Of a DNA stretch of 64,000 nucleotides, positions 47,102 to 60,167 are shown in pieces. Positions within the stretch are counted from its first letter, which is position 1. The number at the start of each line of letters is the position of its first letter. The notes under the pieces are model-generated. The model did no database searches. It had not been told where the DNA came from and saw nothing but the letters and a program-made list of their open reading frames with translations. A program made the position numbers and the translations under genes. This DNA comes from Punica granatum (taxonomy: Eukaryota > Streptophyta > Magnoliopsida > Myrtales > Lythraceae): the NCBI RefSeq assembly GCF_007655135.1, contig NC_045128.1:36364811-36428810 (forward strand). Direction: 5' to 3'.

Positions 47102-50100
47102 ATGGCAGCTGGTGCTGCAATGGAGGACGAAGACTACGGCAGGGCGGAGCAGTGGCGGCTGTACGAGGCGTACAACGAGCTGCACGGGCTGGCTCAGGAG
47201 TTCGAGACGCCGTTCGACGCGCCGGCGGTGCTGGTGGTGGGCCACCAGACCGACGGCAAGAGCGCCCTCGTGGAGGCCCTCATGGGCTTCCAGTTCAACC
47301 ACGTCGGGGGCGGGACCAAGACCCGCCGGCCCATCACCCTCCACATGAAGTACGACCCCAATTGCGAGCTCCCCCTCTGCTCCCTCCTCTCCGAGTCCGA
47401 CCCCTCCTCCCTTGCGCGTCTCATGTCCCTTCAGGAAATTCAGGTCACTTCCCCGATCAGTTTCCCTTATCTATCCCCTGATCTGATCTCTCCTGATTGC
47501 TGTAAATGTGATCACTATAAGCCATGCTTCTCTTCTGTAGGCGTACATTGAAGCTGAGAATATGAGGTTGGAGCGTGAGCCTTGTCAGTTCTCAGCTAAG
47601 GAAATCATCGTCAAAGTGGAGTACAAGTACTGCCCCAACTTGACGATAATCGACACTCCGGGGCTCATTGCTCCGGCTCCTGGTCGAAAAAATCGAGCCT
47701 TGCAGGTGAAGACCACTTGCTTGCAAGACCTCATTTCATCACTGCCATTGTACAGCATGTCTGGTTGATATGTGATGTCTCATTTTGGTAGAGCCAAGCT
47801 CGTGCTGTTGAATCTCTGGTTCGGGCTAAAATGCAGCACAAAGAGTTCATCATTCTGTGCCTCGAAGACTGCAGTGACTGGAGCAATGCTACCACGAGAA
47901 GGGTGGTAATGCAAGTATGTCAATGTTAACCCTCATTGTATCGCATGTGATTTGCTTACCTTTGGCTTTACCATTTGATTTATACTTATATTTTGTTCTA
48001 GGGATTTTTGCCGGTTCCCCAATTTGCTGAAAATGCGCTAACAGACAGATACTTATGTTCATGAATACATATCAATCTTTAATTGAGTCTGCTGATGTGC
48101 AGATTGATCCCGAGCTTTCAAGGACTGTTGTTGTTTCAACTAAGCTAGATACAAAAATACCCCAGTTTGCAAGGTCATCAGATGTTGAAGTTTTTCTCTC
48201 GCCACCGGCCTGTACTCTTGACGGCTTCATATTGGGTGACTCTCCCTTCTTCACCTCTGTTCCTTCAGGGAGAGTTGGTCCTGGACATGAATCAGTCTAC
48301 CAGTCCAACGATGAGTTTAAAAAGGTTTATCTTGCTTACTAACTCCTGTTGGTCTTTCCTTTTCATTGTTTATGTTCCAAGCAAAAGAGACGATGACTGA
48401 GAAGAATAGAAAAGGTTGATCGCCTAAGTAGGGCAGAATAGAAAAGTTGATGCGATGTAGTTGTGCAGCCATATATACACCATTAACTTGCTTCAGTGAA
48501 GGAAATCCATGAGCCTCTAAATGTTTTCAGCACCAAACCAAGAAATAATTGCTTTTGGTTTGACTAAACTGGCAAGTCTCTGTATATTTTGGTAGCAGTA
48601 GCAGCCGGATTGAATACCCTTATTGAAATAGGCATTTTAGTAATAATAAATGAGTTTTGCATGACAGATATAGACGTCAGCAAGGCCTGCTTGTTAAAAA
48701 AATGTATTTATGTCCACTAGCTGATACTTCAATTATTAATTTTAGGCTATATCATTGAGAGAGATGGAAGATATAGCCTCTCTGGAGGAGAAATTGGGGC
48801 GTAAACTCACCAAACAAGAAAGAAGTCGTATAGGGGTGAGCAAGTTAAGATTATTTTTGGAAGAGTTGCTTCAGAAGAGGTAAACCTAAACCAAAACCTA
48901 AAAGCACTAGCAACCTTTGTTTGCTTGACAAGACGTTGTGCATGGAACTAATTTAGGATATATATGCTTGGCACTTGGTAGGTACATGGACAATGTTCCG
49001 TTGATAATTCCACTACTTGAAAAGGAGCATCGTTCTGCGACAAGAAAGTTGAATGAAATCAATCAGGAACTCAGGCAAGTATTTAGTTCCACTTTTTGAA
49101 ACCATGGTTCGTTCAACTCTCTGTGAAAGAGGCATAAATTGAGCAGACATAGCGGCAATATATCTTATGGTCATTTTTATGTACTTCATATCGATTTCAG
49201 TTTTTGTAATGTGTTTTACTATGTTGCAGTACTCTGGATGAGGCGAAGTTGAAAGAGAAAGGAAGAACCTTTGATGATCTGTTCTTGACCAAGGTGCTTG
49301 TATGAACTCGGCCAATTGCTGAAGCCGATGTTCTAATTTAATTTCAATCTATTAGAAAGAGTTCTTCAGCAAGAGAGAAAAGAAAACATTGTCAAGCTCT
49401 AGAACTGCTTCTTTCAGTGTTTCAACTACTGATTGTTCATGCCTGCAGTACCCTGTGTGTACTCTCTTTCTCTTACTTTATCCTTTTCCATTTTTCAGTT
49501 ATCGCTTCTGCTTAAAGGAACAGTTGTTGCTCCTCCAGATAAATTTGGTTAGTTCCATACTTGTGCCTTGAAAAATGATTGCATGTGGATATATTGTAAT
49601 TGATCGTGTCGTTTTCTATCAGTATCTTTGTCAATCTGTTGGGTCATGTGGAAAGAGTACTACATCCAATCGCTTCATTCACTCACTATGAACATGTATA
49701 TTTTTCAGCTGCACAAATTGTGTTAACTTGTTATGGTCTTTTGGTTATCGTTGCAGGTGAAACTCTACAAGAGGAGAGAACTAATGGTGGAGCATTTGTT
49801 GGTATTGATGGTCTGCAGTTTCCCCAAAAGTTAATCCCTGTAAGCTTCGAAAGGTTCTTATTATGTCTTCCAATCTGAACAAATTTAAACTTTGACTAAC
49901 TTTTTTAGTAATGATTCTAATGGAAATCAGTTCCGCTAAGTTATCGCTGACTTATTCTTAAATCTATCTCAAACAATTGCATTTATTAAGATAAAAAAGA
50001 AGATAAACGATGTAGACATAAAGATATATAGAAAGCATAATTGAAACAGTAGAAGTGCTTCTGCCTGTGCTCAGAATGCTGGGATGCGTCTCTATGGGGG

Positions 50101-50696
50101 AGCACAGTATCATCGGGCAATGGCTGAATTTCGTTTTGTCGTTGGAGGGATGAAATGCCCACCAATTAGTCGAGAAGAAATTGTCAATGCTTGCGGAGTT
50201 GAAGACATTCATGATGGTACCAATTACTCAAGGTAGCGAGTGTTTCTCTAGCATGATCCATCTCTTATGACAGATTTGTACTCTATGGTTTCCTCTGTGA
50301 CTCAAAATAGATTTGTTCGTCTGCTGAATCAGAACTGCTTGTGTAATTGCTGTTGCAAAGGCTCGTGATACATTTGAACCATTTCTTCACCAGGTAATTG
50401 GTTGAGTTCTGGATTGTTTGTATGCTGATCTGCAGAAACTGAAAGGAGATATAGTTCAACCGACTTCAGTTTTTAATCTTAATCAGACAGTTCACTTCTC
50501 TTTTGCTTGTGCAGTTAGGTTCCAGGCTGTTATACATTCTGAAGAGGCTCCTTCCAATCTCAGTCTATCTGCTGCAGGTATACACTTGAATGGCTATTCA
50601 AAGCAAAGGTTCCTTTGATCTATACTCCCTCGGGGAATAAGAAAAGACAAAAAAAATAATTATTACAAATGTTGAAAAGTATATGGATGTGTGAGC

Positions 50697-50729
<33 letters not shown>

Positions 50730-52464
50730 AATGTAAAGTAGATAGAAAATTTATTATTAAAAATTGATTATAAAAATGGTTAAAAAAATATGAGTGAGAT
50801 ATTATTGTTAAAAGAAAGAAAAAGACAAAACAGTAATGATTGTAATGTTGAATTTGTGGAAGAATAGAGTTGAGTTGACTAGGGTAAAATTTTTATTCTA
50901 AAACGAAACAAGCTATTAATTTGTCTTACCTTATTTTAAATTTGCTTTTGGGTCTCTTGGCCTTGGCTTGGACAGAAAGATGGTGAATACTTAAGTGGTC
51001 ACGAGGTATTCCTCAGGCGTGTTGCTTCGGCTTACAACAATTTTGCAGAATCTACTGAAAGAGCTTGTCGAGAAAAGTAAAAATTTTTCACTCTCTCAGT
51101 TCACTTGAAGCTGTTCATTGTCCATGCTTCTCAGATTTTTTCTTTTGCTCATTTAAATAATTATTTTTCTACCTGTGATTTTTTCTGTCAGATGTATGGA
51201 AGACCTAGTCAGTACTACCCGTTACGTGACCTGGTCTCTCCACAATAAGGTAAATTATAAATCTGATAAATCTAGTTGATTTTATGCTAAAGTATTATGC
51301 AAGTTGCTTCTCTGTGTGCTTAGCTTTGGTAAAATACGACAAATGAACTGTGATTTTACTGAATTGACTACCCGGCTGTAACTACGGAATCTTGAAATCT
51401 CATTTCAGAATCGGGCTGGGCTGAGGCAATTCTTGGACTCGTTTGGTGGAACAGAACAATCTCCTGGGAGTGGTCCTCTGGAGTCCACAACAGTAGGGTC
51501 AGTTCCTAATGAGAAGCCAGAAGTGAAGCCCAGGGGAGATGTCAAACTTAGCCATTTGGCTTCAAGCAATGACTCGAATACCTTTATTCATACGACAGAA
51601 ACAAGGCTTGCTGACCTTCTAGATAATACCCTTTGGAATCGGAGGCTTGCCCCTTCTTCAGAAAGAATCGTGTATGCCCTGGTGCAACAGATATTTCATG
51701 GCATAAGGGAGTATTTCTTGACTTCTGCGGAGTTGAAGGTTTGTATCTACACTACTAAATTGGATTTCCCGGACTAATAATAGTTACTCAATTCAGTATT
51801 TAGCTTATATTTAATCTTTGCATTGACCCTAAGGAGTAGGGAAATGAGCTGATATGAGTTTCCTCAAAAAAATTTATACAATTTCTTCGGGCTAAAAAGG
51901 CAATTTTTTTTTTCTTTTCTTTTAAGTTTTATCCTTTGCATGCACATAGGCTATTTTCAAAATCCCTGTACATGTCACAGCAAATAAAACTCCCTTGTCA
52001 AGAAATTCGTTATATAACAGTATAGTTTTGCTCTTTGTTGCCTTTCAAGTTTTATAGTAGTTGCGGCTCTGTGTTTGCAGTTCAACTGCTTTCTGCTAAT
52101 GCCTGTAATAGACAAGCTTCCAACGCTACTTCGAGAAGACCTAGAGTCTGCATTTGAAGATGACTTGGACACTGTCTTCGATATCACTAACCTGCGGCAT
52201 TCATTGGGGCAGAAAAAACGTGATACAGAAGTCGAGCTGAAGCGGGTAAATCATTTCTTTCATTTTCATCTCTGAGGGAGAGAAACCAAAGGGAAAGTGA
52301 AAGGGGAAAGGAGAAGAAGTAAATCGAACTTTACGTGAAGCATAATGTATTTTTTCTGTTTATCTCACTTGCTCTTCAATATGCAGATTAAGAGGCTGAA
52401 AGAGAAATTCAGACAGGTACACAATCAGCTTTGTCTGAAACCAATGATTCCGAGCTCTGCCTAA
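47102..52464 (+). CDS. ARC5: Dynamin-related plastid division protein ARC5/DRP5B
   Basis: Large GTPase forming a ring on the cytosolic face of dividing chloroplasts and peroxisomes. Exons: 47102-47443, 47541-47705, 47792-47914, 48103-48324, 48746-48879, 48982-49074, 49230-49293, 49499-49547, 49757-49839, 50075-50232, 50333-50393, 50515-50577, 50976-51076, 51192-51249, 51409-51738, 52081-52245, 52387-52464. They join to 762 residues (Arabidopsis 777). Seen: P-loop GHQTDGKS (47-54), DTPG (152-155), TKLD (223-226), the middle region with FGETLQEERTNGGAFVG and NAGMRLYGGAQYHRAMAEF, the PH-like/linker segment ETRLADLLDNTLWNRRLAPSSERIVYALVQQIF, and a C-terminal GED-like helix region. The sixth intron has a GC donor (49075). 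The ATG at 47102 is the first in frame; the conserved MEDEDY lies just after. C-terminus is shorter than Arabidopsis. A decayed fragment of this gene lies at 43885-44280. Confidence 0.95.
50697..50720 (+). repeat. (AT)n microsatellite in ARC5 intron
   Basis: Twelve AT units at the left side of the dispersed repeat in the intron between exons 12 and 13. Confidence 0.85.
50740..50920 (+). repeat. Dispersed repeat copy B inside ARC5 intron
   Basis: Shares the ordered block AGTAATGATTGTAATGTTGAA and a T-rich end with 8160-8310. It appears to have inserted into the ARC5 intron, where it does not disturb the exons. Confidence 0.45.
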
Positions 52465-52989
52465 GCCACACCACATGGAAAGAACGCTATCTTATGGACC
52501 AGATAAGCCTATGTACTCTGACCAGATAAGTCTATGTACTGTATATCATGTGTACCTTTCCATTGTCCTTTGTAGGTTGATACATCATCCTGAGATAATG
52601 AAATCACTCGTGGAGCACGATCAGGGCCCCTGTTTTTGGCTTCATTTTTTGTTGCTTGTCCTGTTGCTCGTCTGTTTTTGTCTTTTTGTTTGGCAGCCGT
52701 TGCATGTTGGGAGTCTCGATGTAGAAAGATTGAAACCGAAGCATCATGCTTCACTACTAGGTATTACGCTTTTATGAATGACAGTATCTATAGTGATGCC
52801 TGCTAATGACATCGTTTACAGGGATCCTCGACCGAAGAAAATCCCGATCCCCTTAATCCTATCAGGTTTTGATCTTATCCTTATTGTCAAGGATAGCAAT
52901 GAATCATTAGTGCGTATAGTCATATTAGAACTGGAGAGAATGATAATTAGGGTTGGCACAATGCATCGTTATGCTTTGAGAAGTGAAAG

Positions 52990-53364
52990 TTTGTTTTTTT
53001 TGGATAAATGGTAGAGACTTTCATTGATCAAAATGTATATACATCAAGAGGCCATTTACCCAACACAACGTTAACAAAACTACCAAAAACTAATTAGCTA
53101 TGGGCAATATCAGGAGGGTTAAACATGTGACTGACTATGATAGCATTTATAATTTTGTGAGAGAATCAGGGGTAAACATAGAGTTTCGCCTTCACATCTG
53201 CAAAAATCTTCCGAGTTATAGCCGCTGGAGATAAGCTTTGCATTTAATAAATCCTTGCGTTCCTCCCACGCTATATACAGTATATATAGTGAGTCCACGG
53301 AAGTTTCAAACAAATAACATCGAGCTTCCTGCCCCGAAGAGAAGAAAGTTTGCTTAAAGAACCA
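52990..53364 (-). mobile_element. 5'-truncated LINE, copy 2
   Basis: Minus-strand insertion ending in a poly-A (seen as eight T at 52994-53001) after ...GAAAGTCTCTACCATTTATCC, homologous to the LINE at 46103-46552. It encodes a remnant with IAWEERKDLLNAKLISSGYNS. It is bounded by an imperfect 21-bp target duplication (52969-52989 and 53365-53385, 18 of 21 identical). Confidence 0.85.
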
Positions 53365-53613
53365 TTATGCTTTGGAAACTGAAAGGTGTAGCTTCGATTA
53401 CAATAGATAAGATCCATGTGATTTGCTCTTGCTCTAGAAAATCGATGAAGGCTTTTGTCTCATTTGATTTGAACTCGTCACTCTTATGCCCTCATGAAAT
53501 CCGAAAGGTCACATGCTTCGGCGAACACTGCTCTGCTTAAATTTGGTCCACAGAGAGTGAACCAAACACCGGGATTGGAGTGTCGCAAAGCATGCTTTCC
53601 CCGTCATTTCGAT

Positions 53614-53615
<2 letters not shown>

Positions 53616-53652
<37 letters not shown>
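53616..53652 (+). repeat. (CT)n microsatellite
   Basis: About eighteen CT units. Confidence 0.85.
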
Positions 53653-53653
<1 letters not shown>

Positions 53654-53938
53654 GTTTTTCACTTTGTCGGGCTTGCTCGATTTCTATTATTGGACTTTGG
53701 ATGCTGTTGCTTTCCCTAGGCTATAGAGATATAGATTCATCCACTCCACACTTCTTCTTCCTCCTTTTTCCTATTTGTTGTTATTTCCACATGTCGTTAG
53801 GTAAAAAGTTAGGGCAACAGTGGGGAGACAAAGGTGAGTTTTTGTGCAGTCAAATGGCTTCAGAAAGCATCCCCATCCCACCACCATTGGGTCCATCCAA
53901 TCCAATGACCCTTTCCCCACTTCAACCCTATTACACAA

Positions 53939-53970
<32 letters not shown>

Positions 53971-55164
53971 GTATATGTCAGCTTATAAACATTTGCCATG
54001 GATAAGTTGGAAGTGCAATTTCACGTTGTTTGTCTCATCTCTTGGCACTTATATGATGAGAAATGTTCAGTTTTTTTACCTCACAATGATGAAAATGATC
54101 TTTTTAAGTTATGATTTTCTGATCTATGTCAAATATCGACTTTGAGGGACAAACATTTATGTATATACATAGAAACTTGTCGTGTGATGAGTAATGTCTC
54201 GTACCGCTTCTACTGCAATTGGAATCTATTCGTGTTGTGAATGTGTCGCGGATTAGTGTCAACGTCGAGAAGCTTTATCATAATTCCCTTACCCCAACTA
54301 TGTTTGTCAGAGTGCGTTTTTCCAGAAAAAGGAAAAATACGGAAAAACACGAATGACAAATGGATCATCCATATGACTTTTAATGGTAAAAACCGGAAAT
54401 CTTATCCTTTACGAAAATGTGGAATTAGTGGCTGCGATTGGTTCGTAAGAGAAGCCTGGGATCGATCGGATCGGACACTCCGTCGTCTTCGTGATCATCA
54501 AATTCCAATTTAAATCCTCAATTGGATCATCTCAACTCATCACATCACTTTGGGCAGTGACTGACAAATATCTCATCCCACTTCTATAAGCCACTTCAAG
54601 CCCACGTCAACTTGAATATCCTAAAATCATAATTTCTCTATAAAGACTAAAAAAGGGAAACAAAAATTATTAATATTAAATTGCTTAAGCCCATCTAATC
54701 TTCACATGTTACGTGAAACTTGTGCGTTACACTAGATAAAACGTGTTTTTTTTTTGTTCATTTGGTCAACTGGATTATATATATGTGCTTATTTTAAACA
54801 TTAAAGTAAATAAAAATATATTGATATTCATATAAATCGTAATTTACAATCAGAAAAATTATATAGTTATTCGTGTATATATATATATATACACTTATTT
54901 TAATGTTTATTGGTTTCAATAGGAGATCACCGTAATATTCAATTTTTTTTAATAAAGATTTATAACCTTCAATTAGAAATCACTGTAGTATCCAAAATAT
55001 TTTAACATATTTTCAGTTTTTTTTTAAATTGAATATTATAAACAAAACTAACTTCTGAAGATTTTTGATTATTTTATAACTAATTTAAAATTTTAAAAAC
55101 TCAAAAAATTGAGAAAATTTCACTCAAAACCGAGCGTTCTGAGGCCATTTGGCCGGAATATGAA

Positions 55165-55320
55165 TTTTTTTTCGATTATAAGGGAGGCCAAATGCCTAGT
55201 ATAATGAAAGATAAATCCTAAATAACTAATAAAGTTGCATGAGTAGTCCCACTAAGTATCGAACCTGTGACATCTATGTCAACATGTGAATGCGTGTACT
55301 ACTGCGCTATACCCTCTTTG
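55165..55320 (-). mobile_element. tRNA-derived SINE, copy 2
   Basis: Diverged relative of the SINE at 25671-25823 in the same orientation. Minus-strand A-box-like TATAGCGCAGTAGTA (55297-55311) and B-box AGGTTCGATACT (55255-55266) are at tRNA spacing, followed by the same body ending in GGCCTCCCTTATAATCG. Confidence 0.7.
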
Positions 55321-57625
55321 ATATGAATATGGATTTTAAATCAGATACAATTAACTTTTCCTTTTCCTTTTCCTTGTGCTGTGATTGGTTCAGTTTATCC
55401 GCCGCCAAAATTGGAATCGACAGATACATTGGGAGAGATTTCCTTTTCAAGAAAAGATCTCGATTCCATGGGAATGGGGCCGGTCAATTTAGTTAAGCTG
55501 CTCTCGAATCTATTATTCAATGCAAATAGAACAATTTGTTCAAGTTGATATGTGGATGCAAGTGGATAATTATAATGGATAAACACTAATTAATCATGTC
55601 ATTAGTAAACCTAATTATTATCTTCGGGAGCAGATTGCGCATATACAACTTGCTCAATCCTACACGACTCGTCTCTATATTCTTTCATTGCATGAACTCC
55701 TCTCGATCCATTAACTTAAACTAACACTATTCATCATAATAATGTGTCTTTTTTTTCTTAAAAATAAAAAAAACCACACATATATAAATCTCCATGACAT
55801 GAACAACTTATTTTCTATGTTTCAATACTAACAAAAATCTTTCTAGATGTTCATATTATTTATTTGAGATACATACAACCGAACCGAACATTTCAGATGA
55901 AACTTAGAATTACTTCTCGTTTCAATACTGGTGAAATAACCTCCTAAGGAATATACACGAGTAGTTGTCAAAGAACGTAAAATTTATCTTCAATTCGCTA
56001 AATAGCTATCTAACAGGTAAAAACTCATCAATGAATGCCGGTGATCATATTATTATTTGTAACTGTTGAGCTCGATCATATCTTCCGCATGTAATGAGCA
56101 ATAAAGCCTAGAGGATCTTGGATCGTAATTCTTATAGCGACCGGTTGCGGCATTTCAATTAGACCTAATTATATTGGTGCAATGTCTATTTTTAAACCTT
56201 ATTTTAGCGATAAAAATGTGTGTTAAAAATAAAGAAAGAAAGAAAGAGAACTAGCTACCTATATGAATAGCTTTCAACAGTCAAAAACCATTGATTGCAG
56301 TGACAGGGGGGGTTGACATTATAAGATGCATATAGGGAAGGAAGGAAGGAAGGAAGAGTAGTAGATCATCAAATTTTGTGAGGATGTGCGGCCATATAAT
56401 AATATAGAGAGGGAGAAAACACAAATCATCATCATGATAATTTTTTTTTGCTATGCTATTAAGTGTTTTAGGCACACTCCAAGGATGTAGGGGCCCCACG
56501 TCACCCCCAAGTTGAAATATGGTCCACGACCAAACCCATTTCCATGTTTCTTGCCACGTGGATGCATAGCATGTGGATGATATAAGCATGAAGTATGCTA
56601 TTCATCCAATTTGTTTTACCCCCCCTCCCCTTTTGATTATTACTCATGAATAAGGTTACTAGTTATAATGCTAATTGACATCATCAGCTCATTAATCAGA
56701 TCTTTCTCCTTCCCAGCCCATCCAAACTACAAATATACGTGCATACTACTATTTTTTTTAGAAGTAACTTCGAGAGATTTTGCATTGGTATAAAACAAAA
56801 AAGAAAGCGCTACATATGATTAATATTCAATAATAAATTCATTAGTAAATTCTGGTACTGAGAGTTTCATGAATGATTTGGTTAACTTGGTGTATATATC
56901 TCTCTCAGCATTTACATGAGGTTTGGCAGCAACTTGTGAAAGTACTAATTCTTGGAACACTTACTAAAAGGGAAAAAAAAAAAGAAGGAGCATTTTCATG
57001 GATCAATTATATCATATATCATAATGAACAAAGGATGAGGACATATGCCATATGTATGTGTGAAGTAAGCATGCATATAGGTTTGCTTGATTACCATGGA
57101 AATAAGGAGTTGTTCATTTTTCTAGCATATGAGGTTGAATTCCAACTATAAGTAATTCACTCAGATCTGCAATATGTACATAATTTAATGTGTGAAATAT
57201 GTACAGTCCGAACAGTCGTACAACTGTAAATGATTAGTTTAGATCGCGAAGAAAAAAATACATTAATTCATATATCATATCGAGATATCACAAGGTAAAG
57301 AGCACATATATAAAAAAAAGGAAATAAATGGGATAAAAAGGAAACCTTTGAATCTCCCTCCAATGCTAATAGATCCCGTTAATCGGAAGCATCAAAACGA
57401 TTTCGTTTAGCCGCCGCCATGGAAGCTGCACCCAACTCTCTCTCTCTCTCTCCCCACCTCTTTCTCTCTCACATGCACACACCACCCCTTACACAATCAA
57501 AGCACTCAAAAAAATAAGAACTCCTCAACAAACAATCCTTCCTTCCTTTCCCCCAATCAATCGTATGATGTGATCAACTCCCACCACCTTCCACCTCACG
57601 TCTCTTCCTTCTCCCTCTCCCACAC

Positions 57626-57632
57626 TATAAAT
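57626..57632 (+). promoter_or_regulatory. Candidate TATA box of the NAC gene
   Basis: TATAAAT about 195 bp before the ATG, preceded by CT-rich patches at 57438-57475 and 57601-57620. Confidence 0.45.
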
Positions 57633-57820
57633 TACCATATAACGTTACTTCTAGATCACTATATCTATTCTTCCATATACCCTCCATCGATCCCACCTCC
57701 CTCGATCATTTCAATTCAGTACGTCTTGATATATACACATTCTATTTGGACATTATACAGATGTGTGGTTGCCTTGTTGGAATACCCCAGTTAGAGTTCT
57801 TCCAATAGAGTTTTATAAGT

Positions 57821-58971
57821 ATGGGAGATAACAATGTGAACTTGCCTCCCGGTTTCCGGTTCTACCCAACTGATGAAGAGCTTGTTGTCCACTTCCTCCA
57901 TCGCAAGGCCGCCCTCTTGCCCTGCCATCCCGATGTCATCCCGGATCTCGATTTGTATCCATATGATCCATGGGAACTCGAAGGTACATCTACAATCACT
58001 TTTGAGCTTTCCCTCGATTTGTTGCGAAGGCGCCTGCATGTGTTGTAAGCTTGCAATCTTTTGCATGGACTGCTTTGAAAGTATTGCATCTTGTTATTTG
58101 TTGAGGCGTCTGTTTAGCTCTATATATATGCTCGGTGTTATCATTTCTCGAATGGATAAGTTTCAAACTTGAAATTTCAATATACATGCATGTTTGGAAT
58201 TACGACGCGTTATGAATCACTCTATTCGGACTTCCCGATTCATATTCGAGCTTGCACGAATGTGTCACATTAATTCCTAGAATGTTGAAATTAACTCTAT
58301 ATATTTTTTGATGAATAATTACATTAACTATACATGTATATGTATTCGTGCATGAATAAAGATTAAGAGAAAACTTAAGTCTCACGAGTTTGTCTACATG
58401 GAACTTTATTGATACTCTCAGGAAAAGCTTTGGCTGAGGGCAACAAGTGGTACTACTTTAGCCGGAGGACACAAGACCGGGTAACCGATAACGGGTATTG
58501 GAAGCCATTAGGAGTCGACGAGCCAATTGTCACTAGCGCAAACGAGAGAGTTGGAATGAAGAAGTACTTTGTTTTCTACGTTGGGGAGGCTCCGGGAGGT
58601 ATGAAGACCAACTGGATCATGCATGAGTACCGCCTCTTCAGCGGTGGTGGCCCGAGCACCAGCAGTGGTGGTCGTTCATCATCTAAAAGAAAAGGGAATA
58701 CGAGGACGGTCTGTATCTATGCCAAACCCCTTTTTGATAATTATACAGTTGCATAATAGCTTAATTCTCATGTTTTAAAATTTTCACTAATTATGTTACT
58801 GTTGTAATTGACGCTTTTGAATGTTTTTCATAGGATTATAGCAAATGGGTTTTGTGCCGGGTCCACGAACGTGATGGCGATGGCGATGCTGGCGACGGCG
58901 ATGGGACAGATCTCTCGTGCCTAGACGAAGTTTTCTTATCGTTGGACGACCTTGACGAGATAACAAATTAA
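57821..58971 (+). CDS. NAC104: NAC transcription factor XND1/NAC104-like
   Basis: Nuclear NAC-domain regulator; Arabidopsis XND1 restrains xylem vessel secondary-wall formation and cell death. Exons 57821-57983, 58422-58708 and 58834-58971 (GT-AG) give 195 residues, close to the short XND1 length. Seen: NAC subdomain [20 protein letters not shown], the XND1-type [20 protein letters not shown], subdomain [61 protein letters not shown], then an acidic repeat [13 protein letters not shown] and the distinctive ending [16 protein letters not shown] shared with XND1. That ending is where XND1 is reported to contact retinoblastoma-related protein; here the LxCx(D/E) resemblance is only suggestive. 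The N-terminus MGDNNVN is slightly longer than in Arabidopsis. Confidence 0.94.
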
Positions 58972-59200
58972 GGAGATAAGTAGGAAAGAAAAGCTGATAG
59001 CGAGGCTAGCCAAGGTCTCTCTCTCTCTCCCCCCTTCCTTCTCTCTCTATAGTCTCTACATTCATTTGCAAATGTACTCAAATTAGAATTATGGTATGTT
59101 GATTGGTGAATTCTTGTAGCAACAATCTCATAAAACAAGCTAGAATTCCTAATTAATGCAAAATCTTTATTCATAGTCGGCCAGTTTTCATGTTCATTAT

Positions 59201-59604
59201 TGTTACGGAATTGTGATTCGGGTTGAATTCATGCGCGATCCTCCCACTTGCGAACAACCTGCAAAAGAGAAAGATTGAGGTGGTGGTCTGATTTTCCTCT
59301 CCGTCATTCAAGTCAACCAAGGTACTCACGAGAGCAGTAATACGTCCCCCCTAGACAGTGGGCGTACGTTGATATTTATACATGATCATGAAAATATTCG
59401 TTACCTTATTTAATAGGATTCTCGATATATCGCACGAATATTGTATCTTCTTAAATCAGGGAAGATACTCGGGCTCCACACTGACCCTGGCAAGTCTCGT
59501 GCTTCGTTGGGCTTCGCTGAGGTCAGTGGAGCTTTGTCCCTTAATGGGTTTTAGAGGTCCTCAATGGCCCATCAAGTGTCGGGCCCAAAACTCTGTCCCC
59601 AACA
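59201..59604 (-). repeat. LTR, left copy
   Basis: In element orientation this is the 3' LTR. It shares GTACTCACGAGAGCA, AGGATTCTCGATATATCGCA and GGAGCTTTGTCCCTTA with the right copy. Confidence 0.8.
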
Positions 59605-59922
59605 TTGCCTCCCTACTTGGGCACGTGCTCGTCGCATGCTCTAGGATAAGACCGCCACTCGTCGCTATTTGGTTCACGATAACCCATAACAAACACAATG
59701 CCACCATACCCCAACTATCAGATCGAGTTCATCTCATTGTCCGGTCGAGGATCGCTCCACATTCATGAACATAGATGCACCCTAGCCGTTAGATCAAAGC
59801 TGGGACAGAAACCCTCAACCGTTGGATCACACGGCGTTTTGGCTTCGCAGCTTGTAGCAGTAACGATAAAATTGCTACCCTTACATCGCCTTAGCCAAGC
59901 GAACCCTCCGGCTTTCGAGGCC

Positions 59923-60167
59923 TATAAATACCACTGCCTTTAGCCTTCCATCCTCACTTGCAATCAAAAGTTGAAGCTATTTTAATTTTCTTTCTCTCAC
60001 TACTTCTTCAGAGACCATCACTTTCTTCCTTAAACCTCCCTCCATCACTTGCTCAAATGGCCAGAAACAACCCTTCCAAGACTATTGGTGATGCTCCCAC
60101 CAACACCGATACTGTAAGGACCTTCTCGTCTAGGGCCGAAGGTAGGAAGGTCTTCGAGGTCAATTAG
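59923..60167 (+). other. Plus-strand promoter-like segment and 36-codon ORF inside the LTR element
   Basis: TATAAATA at 59923-59930 lies 127 bp before an ATG at 60057 that opens MARNNPSKTIGDAPTNTD and closes after 36 codons. The orientation is opposite to the LTR element. It may be a nested or captured fragment, or an older element's leader and gag start. No homology can be confirmed here. Confidence 0.35.

Larger units (their letters stand above)
53386..57620. other. Intergenic region before the NAC gene
   Basis: AT-rich and without a recognised gene. It holds a CT microsatellite (53616-53652), an AT run (53949-53970), a second SINE copy, and a GGAA repeat near 56336-56358. The ORF at 53494-53988 spans the microsatellites and has no domain, so it is not annotated. 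Distal promoter elements of the NAC gene may lie in the right part. Confidence 0.55.

Noticed and set aside
53494..53988. 164-codon ORF between the LINE and the NAC gene
   Set aside because: It runs through a CT tract and an AT tract, giving LSLS and IYIY repeats, with no domain.
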